NCBI GenBank assembly: GCA_947652605.1
Contig: OX393577.1
Coordinates: 33,483,466 to 33,547,465 of the forward strand
Source: Elmis aenea
Taxonomy: Eukaryota > Arthropoda > Insecta > Coleoptera > Elmidae
Direction of reading: 5' to 3'
DNA: 64,000 bases
Shown here: piece after piece, positions 1 to 13,200 of the stretch
Numbering within the stretch: the stretch's first letter is position 1
How the letters are laid out: every line of letters begins with the position of its first letter
The notes under the pieces: generated by a model
Seen by the model: the letters and a program-made list of their open reading frames with translations, nothing else
Told to the model about the DNA's origin: nothing
The model's database searches: none
Position numbers and translations under genes: made by a program

Positions 1-1
1 T

Positions 2-436
2 TTATACGGAAGTGAAACGTGGGCACTAACAAATAAAAATAGTAGCCGAGTGAATGCAGCAGAAATGAGATTTCTAAGAAAAATCCAAGGAAAAACAAAA
101 AAAGACAGAATCAGAAACGAAACATATAGAGAACAATTAAAGATAAAATCAGTTAAAACAAAAATACAGAAAAGGCAGCTGGGATGGTTGGGTCACATTT
201 ATAGGATGAAAGAAGAAAGGTTAACCAGAAGAGCATATGAAGCAAGAACACAGGGAAGAAACAAACGAGGTAGACCAAAAAAAACTTGGCACGACGAAGT
301 TAAAAAAGCAGCAGCGGATAGAAACATCAAATGGAAAGACATAAAAAGGCTAGCACAAGACAGAAAAACATGGAAAAAAATCAGCACAACACAACTCAAC
401 AGTACTACACCTAACAGTAGAAGGACTCATGACTAA
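2..436 (+). pseudogene. LINE ORF2 C-terminal fragment (RTE-like non-LTR retrotransposon)
   Basis: An open frame enters from the left edge at base 2 and runs to the stop at 434-436. It encodes the region after the reverse transcriptase of a non-LTR retrotransposon. Visible motifs are LYGSETW near the start, RFLRKIQGKTKKDR, then LGWLGHIYRMKEERL and GRPKKTWHDEV; this 'G-H-x-x-R-M ... G-R-P-x-x-x-W' layout is typical of RTE-type ORF2 C-termini. The tail reads GACTAAATAAAATAAA. Very similar copies lie at 2448, 34911 (minus) and 42130, so this is one family. The fragment is cut by the window edge, so its 5' extent is unknown. Clade assignment is from motif memory only. Confidence 0.8.
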
Positions 437-452
437 ATAAAATAAAAAATAA

Positions 453-1183
453 ATAATCGAATAAAAAATTTAATACGCCACTTTAAAACACAGTTCAAAC
501 AAAATTTTGTATTAGATTTATTTTTTTAATACTTCATACAACGTCAGCAACAACAAGTAGGTAAATATAATCTAAAAATCATTAATGCAAGTAAAAAAAA
601 TATATATTATTTAAAAGTGCAACATTTTCTTCCCTTTATTCACTCAAATAATTTTCGATGCAATTAAAATTACTTGTTTTTTTATGGTAATAGCAGATAA
701 TTTTTTGATATAACTGATTGTTTATAAACTCAAGTGATGAGAACTAACTTGATTAAATATGTAAACTATGTAAAGGCCTGTTTATTATTATTTGCTACAA
801 AAATCAAAACGTGTCAAGACTATTATTGCACAATACAACTGCAAGTGCAATATCAGAACACTTATTTTACTGTTTACTGAGACCGAATGATACGCGACGG
901 TAAAATTATAGTTCCGAACTTCGACAGATTTACAACAACAACGCGGGCTTGTTAAATTCTTACTTTACATTACAGATATATTTAGAAGCAACTCAGAATA
1001 TGAGTGTTTCAGCATTGGCTACGATATTGCTACGCGTGTTTTAACAACCAGCACACGTACGATCCTAAAGTTAATAAATACATCAGAAACATTTTTAACC
1101 AAAATGTGTAGCGTGGTTTTCAGTTAAGTGCTAAACATTATTAATTAAATTCTTACTTGGTAATGGCAAAAATGTGTTAAAAC
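453..1183 (+). promoter_or_regulatory. Upstream region and probable 5' UTR of the Ras-like gene
   Basis: No transposon or coding frame is recognised here. The stretch from about 880 to 1180 is less AT-rich than its surroundings and ends at the start codon at 1184, so it likely holds the promoter and 5' leader. Several short upstream ORFs precede the start, including one at 1163-1180 (five codons and a stop, ending four bases before the main ATG). TTTTCAG at about 1110-1116 could be a splice acceptor from an untranslated exon further upstream, which would move the promoter. No TATA box or initiator can be assigned with confidence. Confidence 0.35.
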
Positions 1184-1271
1184 ATGAATACTAAGGGTAT
1201 TAGAAGAAAGAAATCGTCACTGGCAGAGGTAAAAATTGCAGTTATTGGAGCACCGGGAGTTGGAAAAAGTG
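1184..1271 (+). CDS. Ras-like GTPase exon 1 (start codon and P-loop)
   Basis: It encodes residues 1-29 plus the first base of codon 30. The start is the ATG after AAAAC; it is followed by a basic stretch (RRKK) and then the first beta strand and the GAPGVGKS loop. The donor is GTAAGT at 1272. The phase-1 junction restores an Ala codon with exon 2, giving the canonical GKSAL. Confidence 0.9.
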
Positions 1272-4200
1272 GTAAGTTATTTATTTTAAAATATAAATAA
1301 TGTATACAATATTTAGAATGCAATTATTTCTCACACATAGAAGTTTATACCCGCACACACATATACATACAAGGTGTCCAATAAATCAATCCAAATATCT
1401 CGATCGTTTTTAAATTTAATCCCTAAACGCCTTACATATTATTTTTAAATGGCGGAAAATGCTGCATACAATGGCACGAAATACATTTATAATTTTAATG
1501 ACTTTAAGAAATTTGCCAAAATCTATACGATGCCACGAGAATTTTGAAAACTACATAAAGTAGTTTAATATGATTAACTTTAAATTCAAAAAATCTGTTT
1601 ACAAAATTCTTATTTATGTGTAGAGGTTACTTTCACGGCCTAGTGATAAATGAATTTTTTTCGAGAAAGATAGTAGTTAACATACAAAATGATTTGCATG
1701 GTCAGATAGATAAAAACATTTACTTCCTAATTTTTGCCATTTGTTAAAAAAAAATATTTTTGCATGCATATGTTTTATTATCACCGTTTAAAGAGCAACA
1801 AGATAGACTAGAGTCGAAATAAAACAATAGAAGTCGATTATGGATGTTTTCACGGCAACGTTAAATTTATCTTAAATTTCGCAGTTTTTTAGTTGTTTTT
1901 CTTATGTTTGTTAATAAACATATGAAAAAAAAAATTATTGTAAAGAGCAAAAAAAAAACCTTTTTATCTAAGTCATCGCTTTTAACACTACTATTTAAAC
2001 AAATAATGTTATTAAACATCTCGCAGGAAAAATAATAAATAAAAATTTAATTATCGCCGTTTTATAGAAAACAAAATTTAGCAAAGCGTTTTCTTTTGGC
2101 ATTTTTGTATATTAGCAACGATAGCCGAGATATATGAGTTTAAAAATTTAGGTTGATTTCAATTGTTTCGTTAAATCACGCAAGCCATATAATTTTGAAG
2201 CAAAACAAGATCTTGTTTAAAATACACTCCGAAATAGCTAGCTTTTGTTCCATTTAACAAACCTTGTTTTTCCATTATTTACGGAGATACTGCGACATCG
2301 AAAACTAGTAAAGGTATGCACATGCTAATAACGGTTAAATGCATAATCCTCTACTAGTGACCAAGCTAATGACAGTCAAGTTAAAGGTTGGTAGTGTTTT
2401 TTTTTTATGCCTTGCCTATTTCGCGGATTAGGTAACTGACGATTTCACGCAGCTGGGATGGTTGGCCCACGTTTATAGAATGAAAGAAGACAGGTTGACC
2501 AGAAAATCCCATGAAGCAAGGCCACAGGGAAAAAATAAAAGCAGACCGAGAAAAACATGGCAAGACGAAATCAAAAAACCGGCAACGGATAGAATAATCA
2601 AATGGGAAGAGATAAAAAATGTCGCACAAGACAGAAAGACGTGGAAAATAGTCAGCCTAACACAACTCAACAGTCCTACACCTGGCGGTAGAGGGACTTA
2701 TGACTAAATAAAAAATTATTATTTTGAAATTCTAAAATTTTTTTATTTAAAATTTATTTGAAACTCTTAATATGAGGGTACTTTACTTTTACGAATATTT
2801 CTAAAATCGTTAAAATCTAGTCATGAATTTATATTAAACTATTTTTTATCTTCAATTAGTTTTAGATTATTCACCAACTGTTTTAGGAATCAAATTTTCT
2901 GAGATATGGGTAATAAAAAACTTTCCGATTTGTTGCCGACTTTTTTAATGTTAAAATTACTACAACAATATAAATTGGAATTTTAACGTTAATTTTTCAT
3001 ATTTGGCCTTATTTTGACTTTTTTTTATAAACTGTATTTGTAACTTTTAAAATAAGGGCGCTTTACTCTTGTGAATACTTCTAAAATCGCAAAATCTAGT
3101 GTCCTATGATATTTGATTAAACTCTTTTTTCCCTTAAAATTAGTTTAAGAGCATGCACCAGCTTTTATTAAACACAAAATTATCTGAGAAATTATATTAA
3201 TTTTTTTTTTCATTTGTTGTAGACTTTGTGAATGACCCTGTATATAAAAATTTATAGAGCGGCAAAAGGCTCTTAACCTACAAGCGGCGAAATCATAAAT
3301 CCGCCACTGCTTCAATAGATGTTTTAACGTTTTTAGATTAACAATATTTTTTTTATGGGCCAAACCTATTTCCCAATACAAAGAATATAAAATAACGAGT
3401 TGCTACAGTTACAAGTGCGGCGATTTTTATTTTGATGTCGCGACACTCAAATAATATATCGTATTACGTGCGAACACCTAGTGTCGTGACACCGAATGTC
3501 AAGCGATGTCGAGGCAGCCTGGAACCTAGTGTCACGACGCTAGTGTTGTAATGTGAACGAGGCCTTACTGAAATTTACGAAAACTAAATACAAATTTAAA
3601 AAAAAAAACCTTTTTCCGTTCCCGTTTCCCAAAGGTTCCAAATGTCGGAAATTTGGAAACCCTAGTTTCCATAATGTTTTTGTTTTTTTATAGGACTTAG
3701 GTATATATCATTTTTATTTATTATTTAAACTCTGTATTTACTAGATCAGCTAAATTCTTAAAAACAAATTATTTAGTTTAACAGTTAATTCACATAAATT
3801 TGAATATTTATCCACTTTTTATATATTATTTTAGTAATCATAAATTGTTGTTACATTAAATGACGACGATATTTTACATAACGGCTTAATATAGCTGTGC
3901 TCCTATTATTAGTTTTTGTTTATCATAACCTTTTTCATTGTCTATTTGAACATTGTCTTTTGGCAACTAGTACCTAATAATTCGTTTACTCATTATATTA
4001 TTTTAAACGACCACAGAGAAAGCCGAATGACGTTACTTGATTCTGCGCCGAAATCTCAAATGTTATTCTATTTTAAAAGTTTGAATTCTCTATGAGCTCA
4101 TACTGTTAAATTTTCTGTAAGACGTTTCATTAATTATACATTAAACCACCATCAACTTTGTTTTTTCTTATAGACGCTAAATTGCATATTGGCAAGAAAA

Positions 4201-7200
4201 ACTGGAAAATACTGGATACAATAACATGATATGCTACAAATAACTGATTTGGAATTTAAAAAATATTCCCAAAAAAATTCAAAAATCGCAGTTTATCATG
4301 AAACCACCGTTGCCATGAATGAAGTATTAAATGACACAGCTTTTTTCCAATTTAACCGACCTACCAGCGATATCTCCATGTTAAGTCTCGAATTTGGGTA
4401 GATACACAGGGTGTGTTGTGTATCACTATTTTAGTTTATTATTTTGTCGATAATTTTAGTATACTAATTTTACAACAATGTTTCATAAGTAAAGGCGGTT
4501 ACACCTCTGTTAGCAGGTTATATACAGGGTGAGTCACGACGGACGCGTCGGAGTTTTATGGCGAAACGGTATATATTTTCAAACTTTTGTCGCTGTTAGA
4601 ATATGTAAGTCAATAAGGGCTACATTTTAAAAATATTTTCAAATATACAGGGTGCTCCAAAAAAGAGTGGCATATCAAAGTTATACTTTTTCTTATGGAA
4701 CACCCTGTATATTTATACGTTTTTGGATTCCTTTTTAAATTTACTTCAAAAAATGTAAAAGGTTATATGGGTCTAAAGTCAACCGTTTTCGTGAAAACTG
4801 CATTTTCATGAAAATACAGTACTTTCAAAAATTTTCAACATTTAAAAATTTGGAAAGTCTGAAAAAAATTGCTTGGAGATAAGATTGACAATAGATTATG
4901 TAACAATTTGCACCACTTACATTTTTAAAATATTATACAGGGCGTTTTGTACGCTTGGTCAAACTTGTGAAACTTTAAACATCGATAACTCTTTTTTTTT
5001 TAATACAACACCTTATATATTTTTACACAGTCTTATAGAAAATTTAATTCTCTTTCGAAAATATTAAGGCTGTTTTTTACCTAAAATTGATATTTTCCGA
5101 GATATCGCGATTTTATTGTTAATTATTAGGGCAAAGTAATATTTTCAAGGAGGCTATGAAGGTAGACAGCGGTAATTTGAAAGTTGAAACAATTGAAAGA
5201 AAAAACAAGAAACTTATAATTTTATCGTTTGCCTACACACTTTTAACATATTTTTATAGGAAAGTTGTAGTTTTACCATACTTACGTTTAAATAGAGATT
5301 TTTTAAAATTATTTATGCATTTATTTATTGGACCAGTGTTATAAGATAATTACTAAATCCTATAAACCATTTTTTGTCTGTTTACTATACGACACTACGA
5401 CACTCTACCGAAAACAGTACCAACCATGTTTTTTTTTTAAATGTAAAATTAGACATCAGTATTACATTTTTTTTAATCAGCGTTCCGTTCGGGTACCAAA
5501 TACATTATCAATCGGTTTTTAGGACTTGCCAAACGATCAAACTCAATTATATGAAAAATATTGTGGCCCTGATGAGAAACCTCTATTTAAACGTAAAAAT
5601 GGTAAAACTACAACTTTCTTATAAAAAAAATGTCAAAAATGTGTAGGCAAACGATAAAATTATAAGTTTCTTGTTTTTTCTTTCAATTGTTTCAAATTAC
5701 CGCTGTCTACCTTCATAGCCTACTTGAAAATATTACTTTGCCCTAATAATTAACAATAAAATCGCAATATCTCGAAAAATATCAATTTTAGGTATAAAAC
5801 AGTCTTAATGTTTTCGAAAGAGAATTAAATATCCCATAAGACTGTGTAAAAAAATATAAGGTGTTGTATTTAAAAAAAATGAGTTATCGATGTTCAAACT
5901 TTCACAAGTTTGACCAAGCGTAAAAAACGCCCTGTATAATATTTTAAAAATGTAGGTGGTGCAAAGTGTTACATAACCTATTGTCAATCTTATCTCCAAG
6001 CGAATTTCTTCAGACTTGTCAAATTTTTCAAATGTTGAAAATTTTTGAAAATACTCTATTTTCATGAAAATGCAATTTTCACGAGAACGGTTGACTTTAG
6101 ACCCATATAACCTTATACATTTTTTGAAGTAAATTTAAAGAGGAATCAAAAAATGTAAAAATATACAGGGTGTTCCATAAGAAAAAGTATAACTTTGATA
6201 TGCCACTCTTTTTTGGAGCACCCTGTATATTTGAAAATATTTTTAAAATGTAGCCCTTATTGACTTACATAATCTAACAGCGACAGATATTAAAAAATAT
6301 AAACCGTTTCGCCATAAAACTCCGACGCGTCCGTCGTGACTCACCCTGTGTAACATTTTATTAAAACACATTTTTCAAACATTAAAGATAACCATCTTCT
6401 TAATCGGTTCCTCTTGTACGTTTCGGTGTCGAGGTATGCCTTTCTATTTCTGTATTAAGTTTCTCCACTCCTGCCTATCGTTAGCTAATTGTGGCACATC
6501 TCTCCAGCTGACTTATTTTTCTTCTAGTCTCTGCCTCACTTCTTTTTCCCATCCATCTCCATTTGCTATCCTATTTTCGCGTATCTACTTTCTGGCATGC
6601 GTAGTAGATGACTAAGCCACCTTAATTGATTCGTCTCCATATTTTTCTTAATATCTTTTACTCCTAGGTTATTTCGAATTTTTTCGTTACTGATTTAATC
6701 GATCAGTCTACATCCCTCTATTCTCCTCAGAAATCTCATTTCCTATACCTGTATTCTTTGTTTTTGTGTTTGAGTTAGTGTCCAAGTCTCTGAACTGTAC
6801 GTGAGAATAGATGCGTACACTACATTAAAAACTCGCATCTTCGTTTCTTTTGATATCTCCTTCTTACTTATCAAACATAGATAGAGTGCCAAGGGAAAAA
6901 TCTGGAAGGTATTGAAACAAAGTAGAGTGGGAGAAGGATTATTAAACGCCATCAAGAGTTTATATAAGAGTAGTAGAAATTATGTGCAAACCCATAACAG
7001 CAGTTCCCAGGAATTTATAACAACAGTTGGGAGTAAGACAAGAAGGCTCTTCATAGTTTCATAGTTATTATGGATAAAACAATTAAAGAATGTAAGCAAA
7101 ACACAAAGAAATAAACTAAAGATAACCAAGCAGTTTTTAAATAATTTTTTAAAAAAATTAACAAAGTCCATCCATTGGCTTCAAACAACACTGATCAAAC

Positions 7201-10200
7201 TGTTCAAGAGTAACATCAACTCCATAAATTTTATTAGCAAATTATTTTAAAGTTTCAGTTAGCCCATTCATATATTCGGCCACATGACGACATTTGTAGC
7301 CATATGGACGGGCTCTTTCTCAATATTCTTCTTATACATAAAAAAAGCAGTTAAAATTAGAACTGTCTAGCACTGCAAAATACTTCTATCAAATATTTGG
7401 GAAGTAAATTTAATAGTTATTAACTCAAATGCATTCAGTTAAGGTTTTACTTGCATATAACGGACATAAATTAAATCTTTAGTTACGCTTATTTTATTTA
7501 GTAAATACTCTACGAGGCAATTTTTTTGCCAAAAATCAATACAATAAAAAGTTTAATATGAAGCGATATTTTTTATGTCCTATAATGTTTATATATTTAG
7601 TTGATTAAGATTGGATACACATTGAAAAACAAACTTTTTCACCAATTTCGTCTGCTCAGCTTTGAAAGATGTAATACGTACTACAAAACACTAAAGAATG
7701 CATAATGATTAGAATAACACTTTCATAAAAACAAATTTTGTTTTTACTTAAAAATTAAATATTTATTTGATTCATTGTTGTAGTTTAAAATAATTAGCAT
7801 AGAGTTGCTCACAATGTTTTACAAGTCTGTTTTAATATTATTAATCAGGAACAAATTTATCATCGTTCGCAAATTTAAACCTGTGTTTTAACACTAATAA
7901 TAAACGAGTCGCAATTGTAGCTCTCGAATTTGAATAGTCTTGTATATCGGTGATAGCAAATCACGCATTGACATTTTATTGGTGCGGCAATTTATTAAAA
8001 TAGTTTTTCTTGAAACCCTATTGGCATGACATGATATGACTTTGGGGCTGTATCCTTGGCGACGCTGCTATCGAGAGTAGTTTACTCTCACGTGGTCAGG
8101 CACCATAAGGATACCTATTGTCACAATGCTGACAATAAAATATTAGTAGTAGGTACCTTTGACTTGACTTGATCATGGTCGTACGTATCTTAGCACCTTA
8201 TAATTTTTACTTAGTCAAAATTAAAAAAGTGTTCGGTCTCGATACTGATACTCTAAAAGTCTAAACTGTAAATTCAGGGCTATTTTTTAGCCGGAATGCG
8301 CCGCTACGCTGTACCGGCAGAGAGTGTAAAAAGTGCCAATGTATGTAGTATTGTCCGTTCGCTGTAAGGCCTGGCGCACATTGACACGCAGTTGACTTAC
8401 GCAGGGCAGTACAGTTTCTGTGATTCCATCTTTAAGCCGCGTTTTCCCAGCAGCAGGAATTGTACGCGTCGTAGAACGTAGTAATGCATCGACCAGTCAA
8501 CAACCGTTGTTATTATTTCGATGGTAAAACTTTAAAAGTTGTATTTTATCTCCCCTGATTATTTTAGAAAACAGTGAAATTAGTTAGGTTTTTTGTAAAG
8601 AAAAAATTCTGTAACTATAAATGTAATCAAGATTAATCAATAACTGAAAATTAAGCAAATTATAAAACGCGTTTTGACAAAAATCTGTAGTGCCCTGGAA
8701 TTATGCTGTGACAACTGCCCATCCTAATATCGCTTATACTGTCACTTTGACGCGAAATTCATTCTTAATTATCCTTTACATTTTATATTTTATCAAACAT
8801 TTATTTTATATAAATTAGTAAAAAATAATAATGACAATTAAGAATAACCTTCGCGTCAAAGTGACAGTATGGGCAGTTGCCACAGCATAATTCCAAGGCC
8901 CTACAGATTTTTGTCAAAACGGCGTTTCGTTTTTTTTTTCAATTTATGCATATTTACAATCTACTCAAAAATACAAAAATGGAGATTCTTCGCCAAAAAT
9001 GTGTTAAACTGAAGAAAAAAGATAAATCTTTGTATGTCAAATAAATCAACATATTATTTTGATATATTTGTTTTTTAAGTTTAAATAATGTTACGATCTA
9101 GTCTTAGACTAATAAGTAACTTAAGTTCTATTCCTAATATACTATAAAAAGTTAAAATGTAAGTCACCCATTGGCGTCTCTTATCTGTTCTAGCATTTGG
9201 CACTCTTATCTTGTGCACTAACACAAACTGACTCTGCTTTTTTAAAACACTTGTTAACACTTTTTTAAAGCACTAATAGTGGCACATTATACTCGCTCAA
9301 AGGGTTTTTTCCTTTTGAGTCTCCTGACTATATTTGTGTTATCGAGAAGCTGGATAGCCTCGATATTCACGTGCTGCAGTAGTCTTTCTTCGTGGCTTCT
9401 CGAAAACTTCTGAATTTCACTGTCCACAAACTCTACTCCAAGGTCCCTATGAAGATCATCGTTTCTAATGTACCAGGGTGCATCTACGATGTTCCTTAGT
9501 ACTTTATTTTGAAAAGTTTGTATTACTTTGATGTTGTTTTTTTTTTGGTACAACCCCAGAGCTGTATACCGTATGTCCACACTGGTTTTAGTATCTGCTT
9601 GTATAGTAGAAGCTTGTTATGTATACTGACAGAGCGGAGTTTCTTCCTAAGAGCTAGTACATTTTTCGATATCTAATACCCAACTCCTCTCTTTTTTTTC
9701 TGACATGAACTTTCCACCGAAGTTTAGTGTCAAGTGTTAAGCCGAGATATTTGGCTGTGTTGGCATATGGTATTATCTGACCATTTATGGTTACCGAAGC
9801 GTGTTCTATTCGTTTGTTGGTGAAATCAATATGGACTGACTTGGTTTCGTTGAGTTTTATCCTCCACCTTTTTGTCCAGCTTTGAAATTGATTGATGGCT
9901 GTTTGCAGCTTGTTTGCTGTTTCTTCGTTGCTTTTGCCGACAGCTAGGATGGCAGTATCGTCAGCAAATGTAGCTATTGTGTTGTTTTCTGGTACTGGAA
10001 GATCACAGGTAAACAGTAGGTAAAGGACTGGACCCAAGACACTACCCTGTGGCACTCCGGCTTTAATTTCTTTGAGATTAGAGTAGGCATCTTCCTGCTT
10101 GATCCTAAAATATCTCTCTGATAAATAAGAGATCAGAATTTCTGTGTATTGTTTGGGAAGGATATGTTTTAATTTATAATGCAGTCCTTCATGCCAAACC

Positions 10201-13200
10201 TTATCAAATGCTTGCGCCACATCCAGAAATACTGCGGAACAAACATTTTTCTCTTCTAATGCTCTTTCAATAATATTAGTTATCCTATGGACTTGGTCAA
10301 CTGTGGAGTGTTTATGTCTGAATCCAAATTGGTGATTTGGAACAGAATTGAAGTGATTGCATAAAAATTGAATTTACAGGAAGTTTCTCTTTTCTTGAAC
10401 AATTTTACAGATGGCTCATACGCCCCTCTGATCTGAGACCCTCGATATGTATAGGAGCAGGAGCAATAGGTAAATGTGTTGTAGTGAAGGATCGTGAGCA
10501 GAGAAACCTACCATTGAAAACTAAAAATTAATATGGATTACATTTATAGACACAGAACTTTTTTCTCAACAAAAAACCTAATTATGGGAGATAATATACA
10601 ACTTTTAAAATTTTAACATTGAAATTACTATGTTCCGCGATCCAATTCTACACCCTGTATAGGTATTTCTATACCGGGTGTAAACAATGTGTGGTATACC
10701 CCTTTTTTTCTTTAGTTTTAATTTAAGATTGATGAAATTTTGGACCTATAATAAGTGCAAAAAACCGGATTTTTTAAGTACATCTACACATTTGTTTCAC
10801 TTCCAGTTTCGCCGAAAATGACCCCAACTTTGTTATTTTAAATGGAACACCCTGTATATTTTTATATTTTTTGAAAGAGGAAGCGATTTTGGATACAACT
10901 GCTCTATTTTGGTAAATTTTTATAACCTCAAATAATTTTTGAACAAAAATTAAATTTTGTATTAAGTTTTAATTTAATGATTGTGTAATCCTTTTTCTAC
11001 CACCGCAATGACATACAAACACGTAAACAAGCATTTATTTGTTTCCAGAGCGATCTTCCGTAGCACCTTTGTTTTTGTTTTGAATGATTTCTTTTGTTGC
11101 AGCTATTCACAGTGTACTGCGATTAACATGATCTCTTAATAAATCTTTACAATAATTTGAAGTTTTTAAAGCAGACTCTTAATAAAAATACAAATTATTG
11201 GTATCGATGGATTCGTTAGAATTTGCTCCATTTAAATAACTGCTTGTACCACCATAGTTTCATTTAAAAAAAACTGACTTTTTGACAAAAAACCGATTCC
11301 ATAACCTTCAAAGCCGATTAAAGTAACCTAAATGTCAATTAAAATGTACAAAAACGTTTTTTGGTCAATTGTTGATATAACAAAACTCAATTTATGCAGG
11401 TCACGGCACACTTAATAAAAAATTAAATTTTGGTTCAAAAATTAATTGACGTTATTAAAATTAACAAAAATAGTGCAGTTGTATCCAAAATCGCTTTCTC
11501 TTTCCAAAAATATAAAAATATACAGGCTGTTTTATTTAAAATTACAAAGTAGGGGTCATTTTCGGCGAAACCGGAAGTGAAACAATTATGTCCATGTGCT
11601 AAAAACCAGGGTTTTTTGCACATATGATATGTCTAAAATTTTATTAATCTAAAATCAAAACTAAATAGAAAAAAGGGGTTCTACCACACTTCATTTACAC
11701 CCGCTATACAGCGTGTTTCTTAAGTATTGCAAAAAATTCGGGAAGTTATTCCTTATCGAAGTTACACCCTCGTAAAGGGGAGCGGTAAAATTAGGTTTTT
11801 ATTTTATTTCTTCAATTTGGATAAATGTTGGAGAATGATACTTGGTAGATGTTTTATACTTATCAAAAGGTTTCCTATAGTAATATTTTTAATCATTTCA
11901 CAGGGGGCGACCCCTGTTGTTTTTTTAATCAGAACTTTATGGTGGGTTGAAATTTTGCAATTAAAGATAATTTTTTTGATAGCTTGATTTATTTAGAAAC
12001 TTTTATTATTTCGTAATTTTTCTTGTAAAACCTACCGTTTTTGAGTAGAAAATAAAATAAGTAAACATGAACCATCAAATATTACAAGATAAAGCGATTC
12101 ATTTTGGTGGAAACAACTCAGGTACATCAAAATTCTTGGATTATTAACATTAAATGATTAAATTAAAAACATAATCATACACATCTTCTTAATTTCTTTT
12201 CTTTGAACATAATGCCCTTAATACTGCAGTTCCAAACGAGTTCTTCTTCGGAAATACCTGCTATAATAGATTTTAAATTATAATTGTTTACAAGCAATAA
12301 CTTTTGGGAAACACTGATACAGATGTTAATTTTCTTTAACCTAAGAACGCAAATTAAACCGTAATGAACCTAGGTATAATTAGGGATCAAATTTCGACTG
12401 CTTGCAATAATATTCATTGAGCCACGTTCAACTAGATTACTACTTTCATTGGTGTAGAGTAGACTGAATTATAAACACAAATAATATTTTTAAAAAAAGA
12501 GACGGAGATTGTGAATTTGTTTTCTTTAGTTTAGCCTTTTCTTAATCCAATATGGTTAGTTTTATTTGAGAAATACAATAGTTGGTTCTTTAGCCTCTCG
12601 ATCGTGACAAACTACTGATACAATTTTTGTCCACTCGTGTATCTATGTAATTTAATTATTTTAAATTTTAATTCGTGATGATATTTTTCAATTAAGTGGT
12701 AGGATTTAAGTAATACTAAAACAATCCGATCATCTTATGCTTGGTAACAAGCCCTTCATTTAAAATTAATTCTCACTAAGAGAAAATTCATACCTTGGAC
12801 CAATCTGTTACGATGTTTAATGCAAAATCATCGCTAAGGAACCAAAAGGTTTTACGGAAGAATAGCTAAAACGACGTAGTGCAACAAAGTTGACATTGAC
12901 TGCACTATTTATAAACTTAAAATTATTTATAACTCAGTACTAAGGGAAATCTTATATTAACATTCAGTTTTTCATAAATGATAGCAGCAAAATAACCAAA
13001 ATTATTAATTAGTATTTAAAAAAATCGTCTTATCTGCAACAAACCATGTTTTCTGTGAATAATTAAACATGGTTCAAGAACTATAAAACTACAATGTTTT
13101 TATAACTCGACACATGAATTTTATAACATTATAACACTTTGCATCGAAATGAGCATCATACAAATAATGAATATGACCTCCACTTGGTTTTATATAGGTA

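Larger units (their letters stand above)
8510..10660. mobile_element. Foldback element B, split by a LINE
   Basis: The left arm begins near GATGGTAAAACTTTAAAAGT (about 8519) and the right arm ends AATTCTACACCCTGTAT at 10660. The arms match each other inverted (TTTTAGAAAACA..., GTTTTTTGT..., ACATTTATAGACAC). Its core is a perfect-looking hairpin at 8690-8925 that opens with CTGTAGTGCCCTGGAATTA and GCCCATCCTAATATCGC and closes with their complements. The whole design is shared with the element at 30520-33903. A LINE inserted in the right arm occupies about 8930-10510. Confidence 0.7.

Noticed and set aside
4873..6065. Paired frames encoding the same LTIDYVTICTTYIFK-like peptide
   Set aside because: They lie in the two arms of foldback A, so the duplicate peptide is expected from the palindrome; no family match.
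6743..6955. 70-aa minus-strand frame as one LINE protein
   Set aside because: Only its C-terminal half (ASILTYSSETWTLTQ) is LINE-like on the minus strand; the other half is antisense to a plus-strand RT fragment, so it spans a junction.
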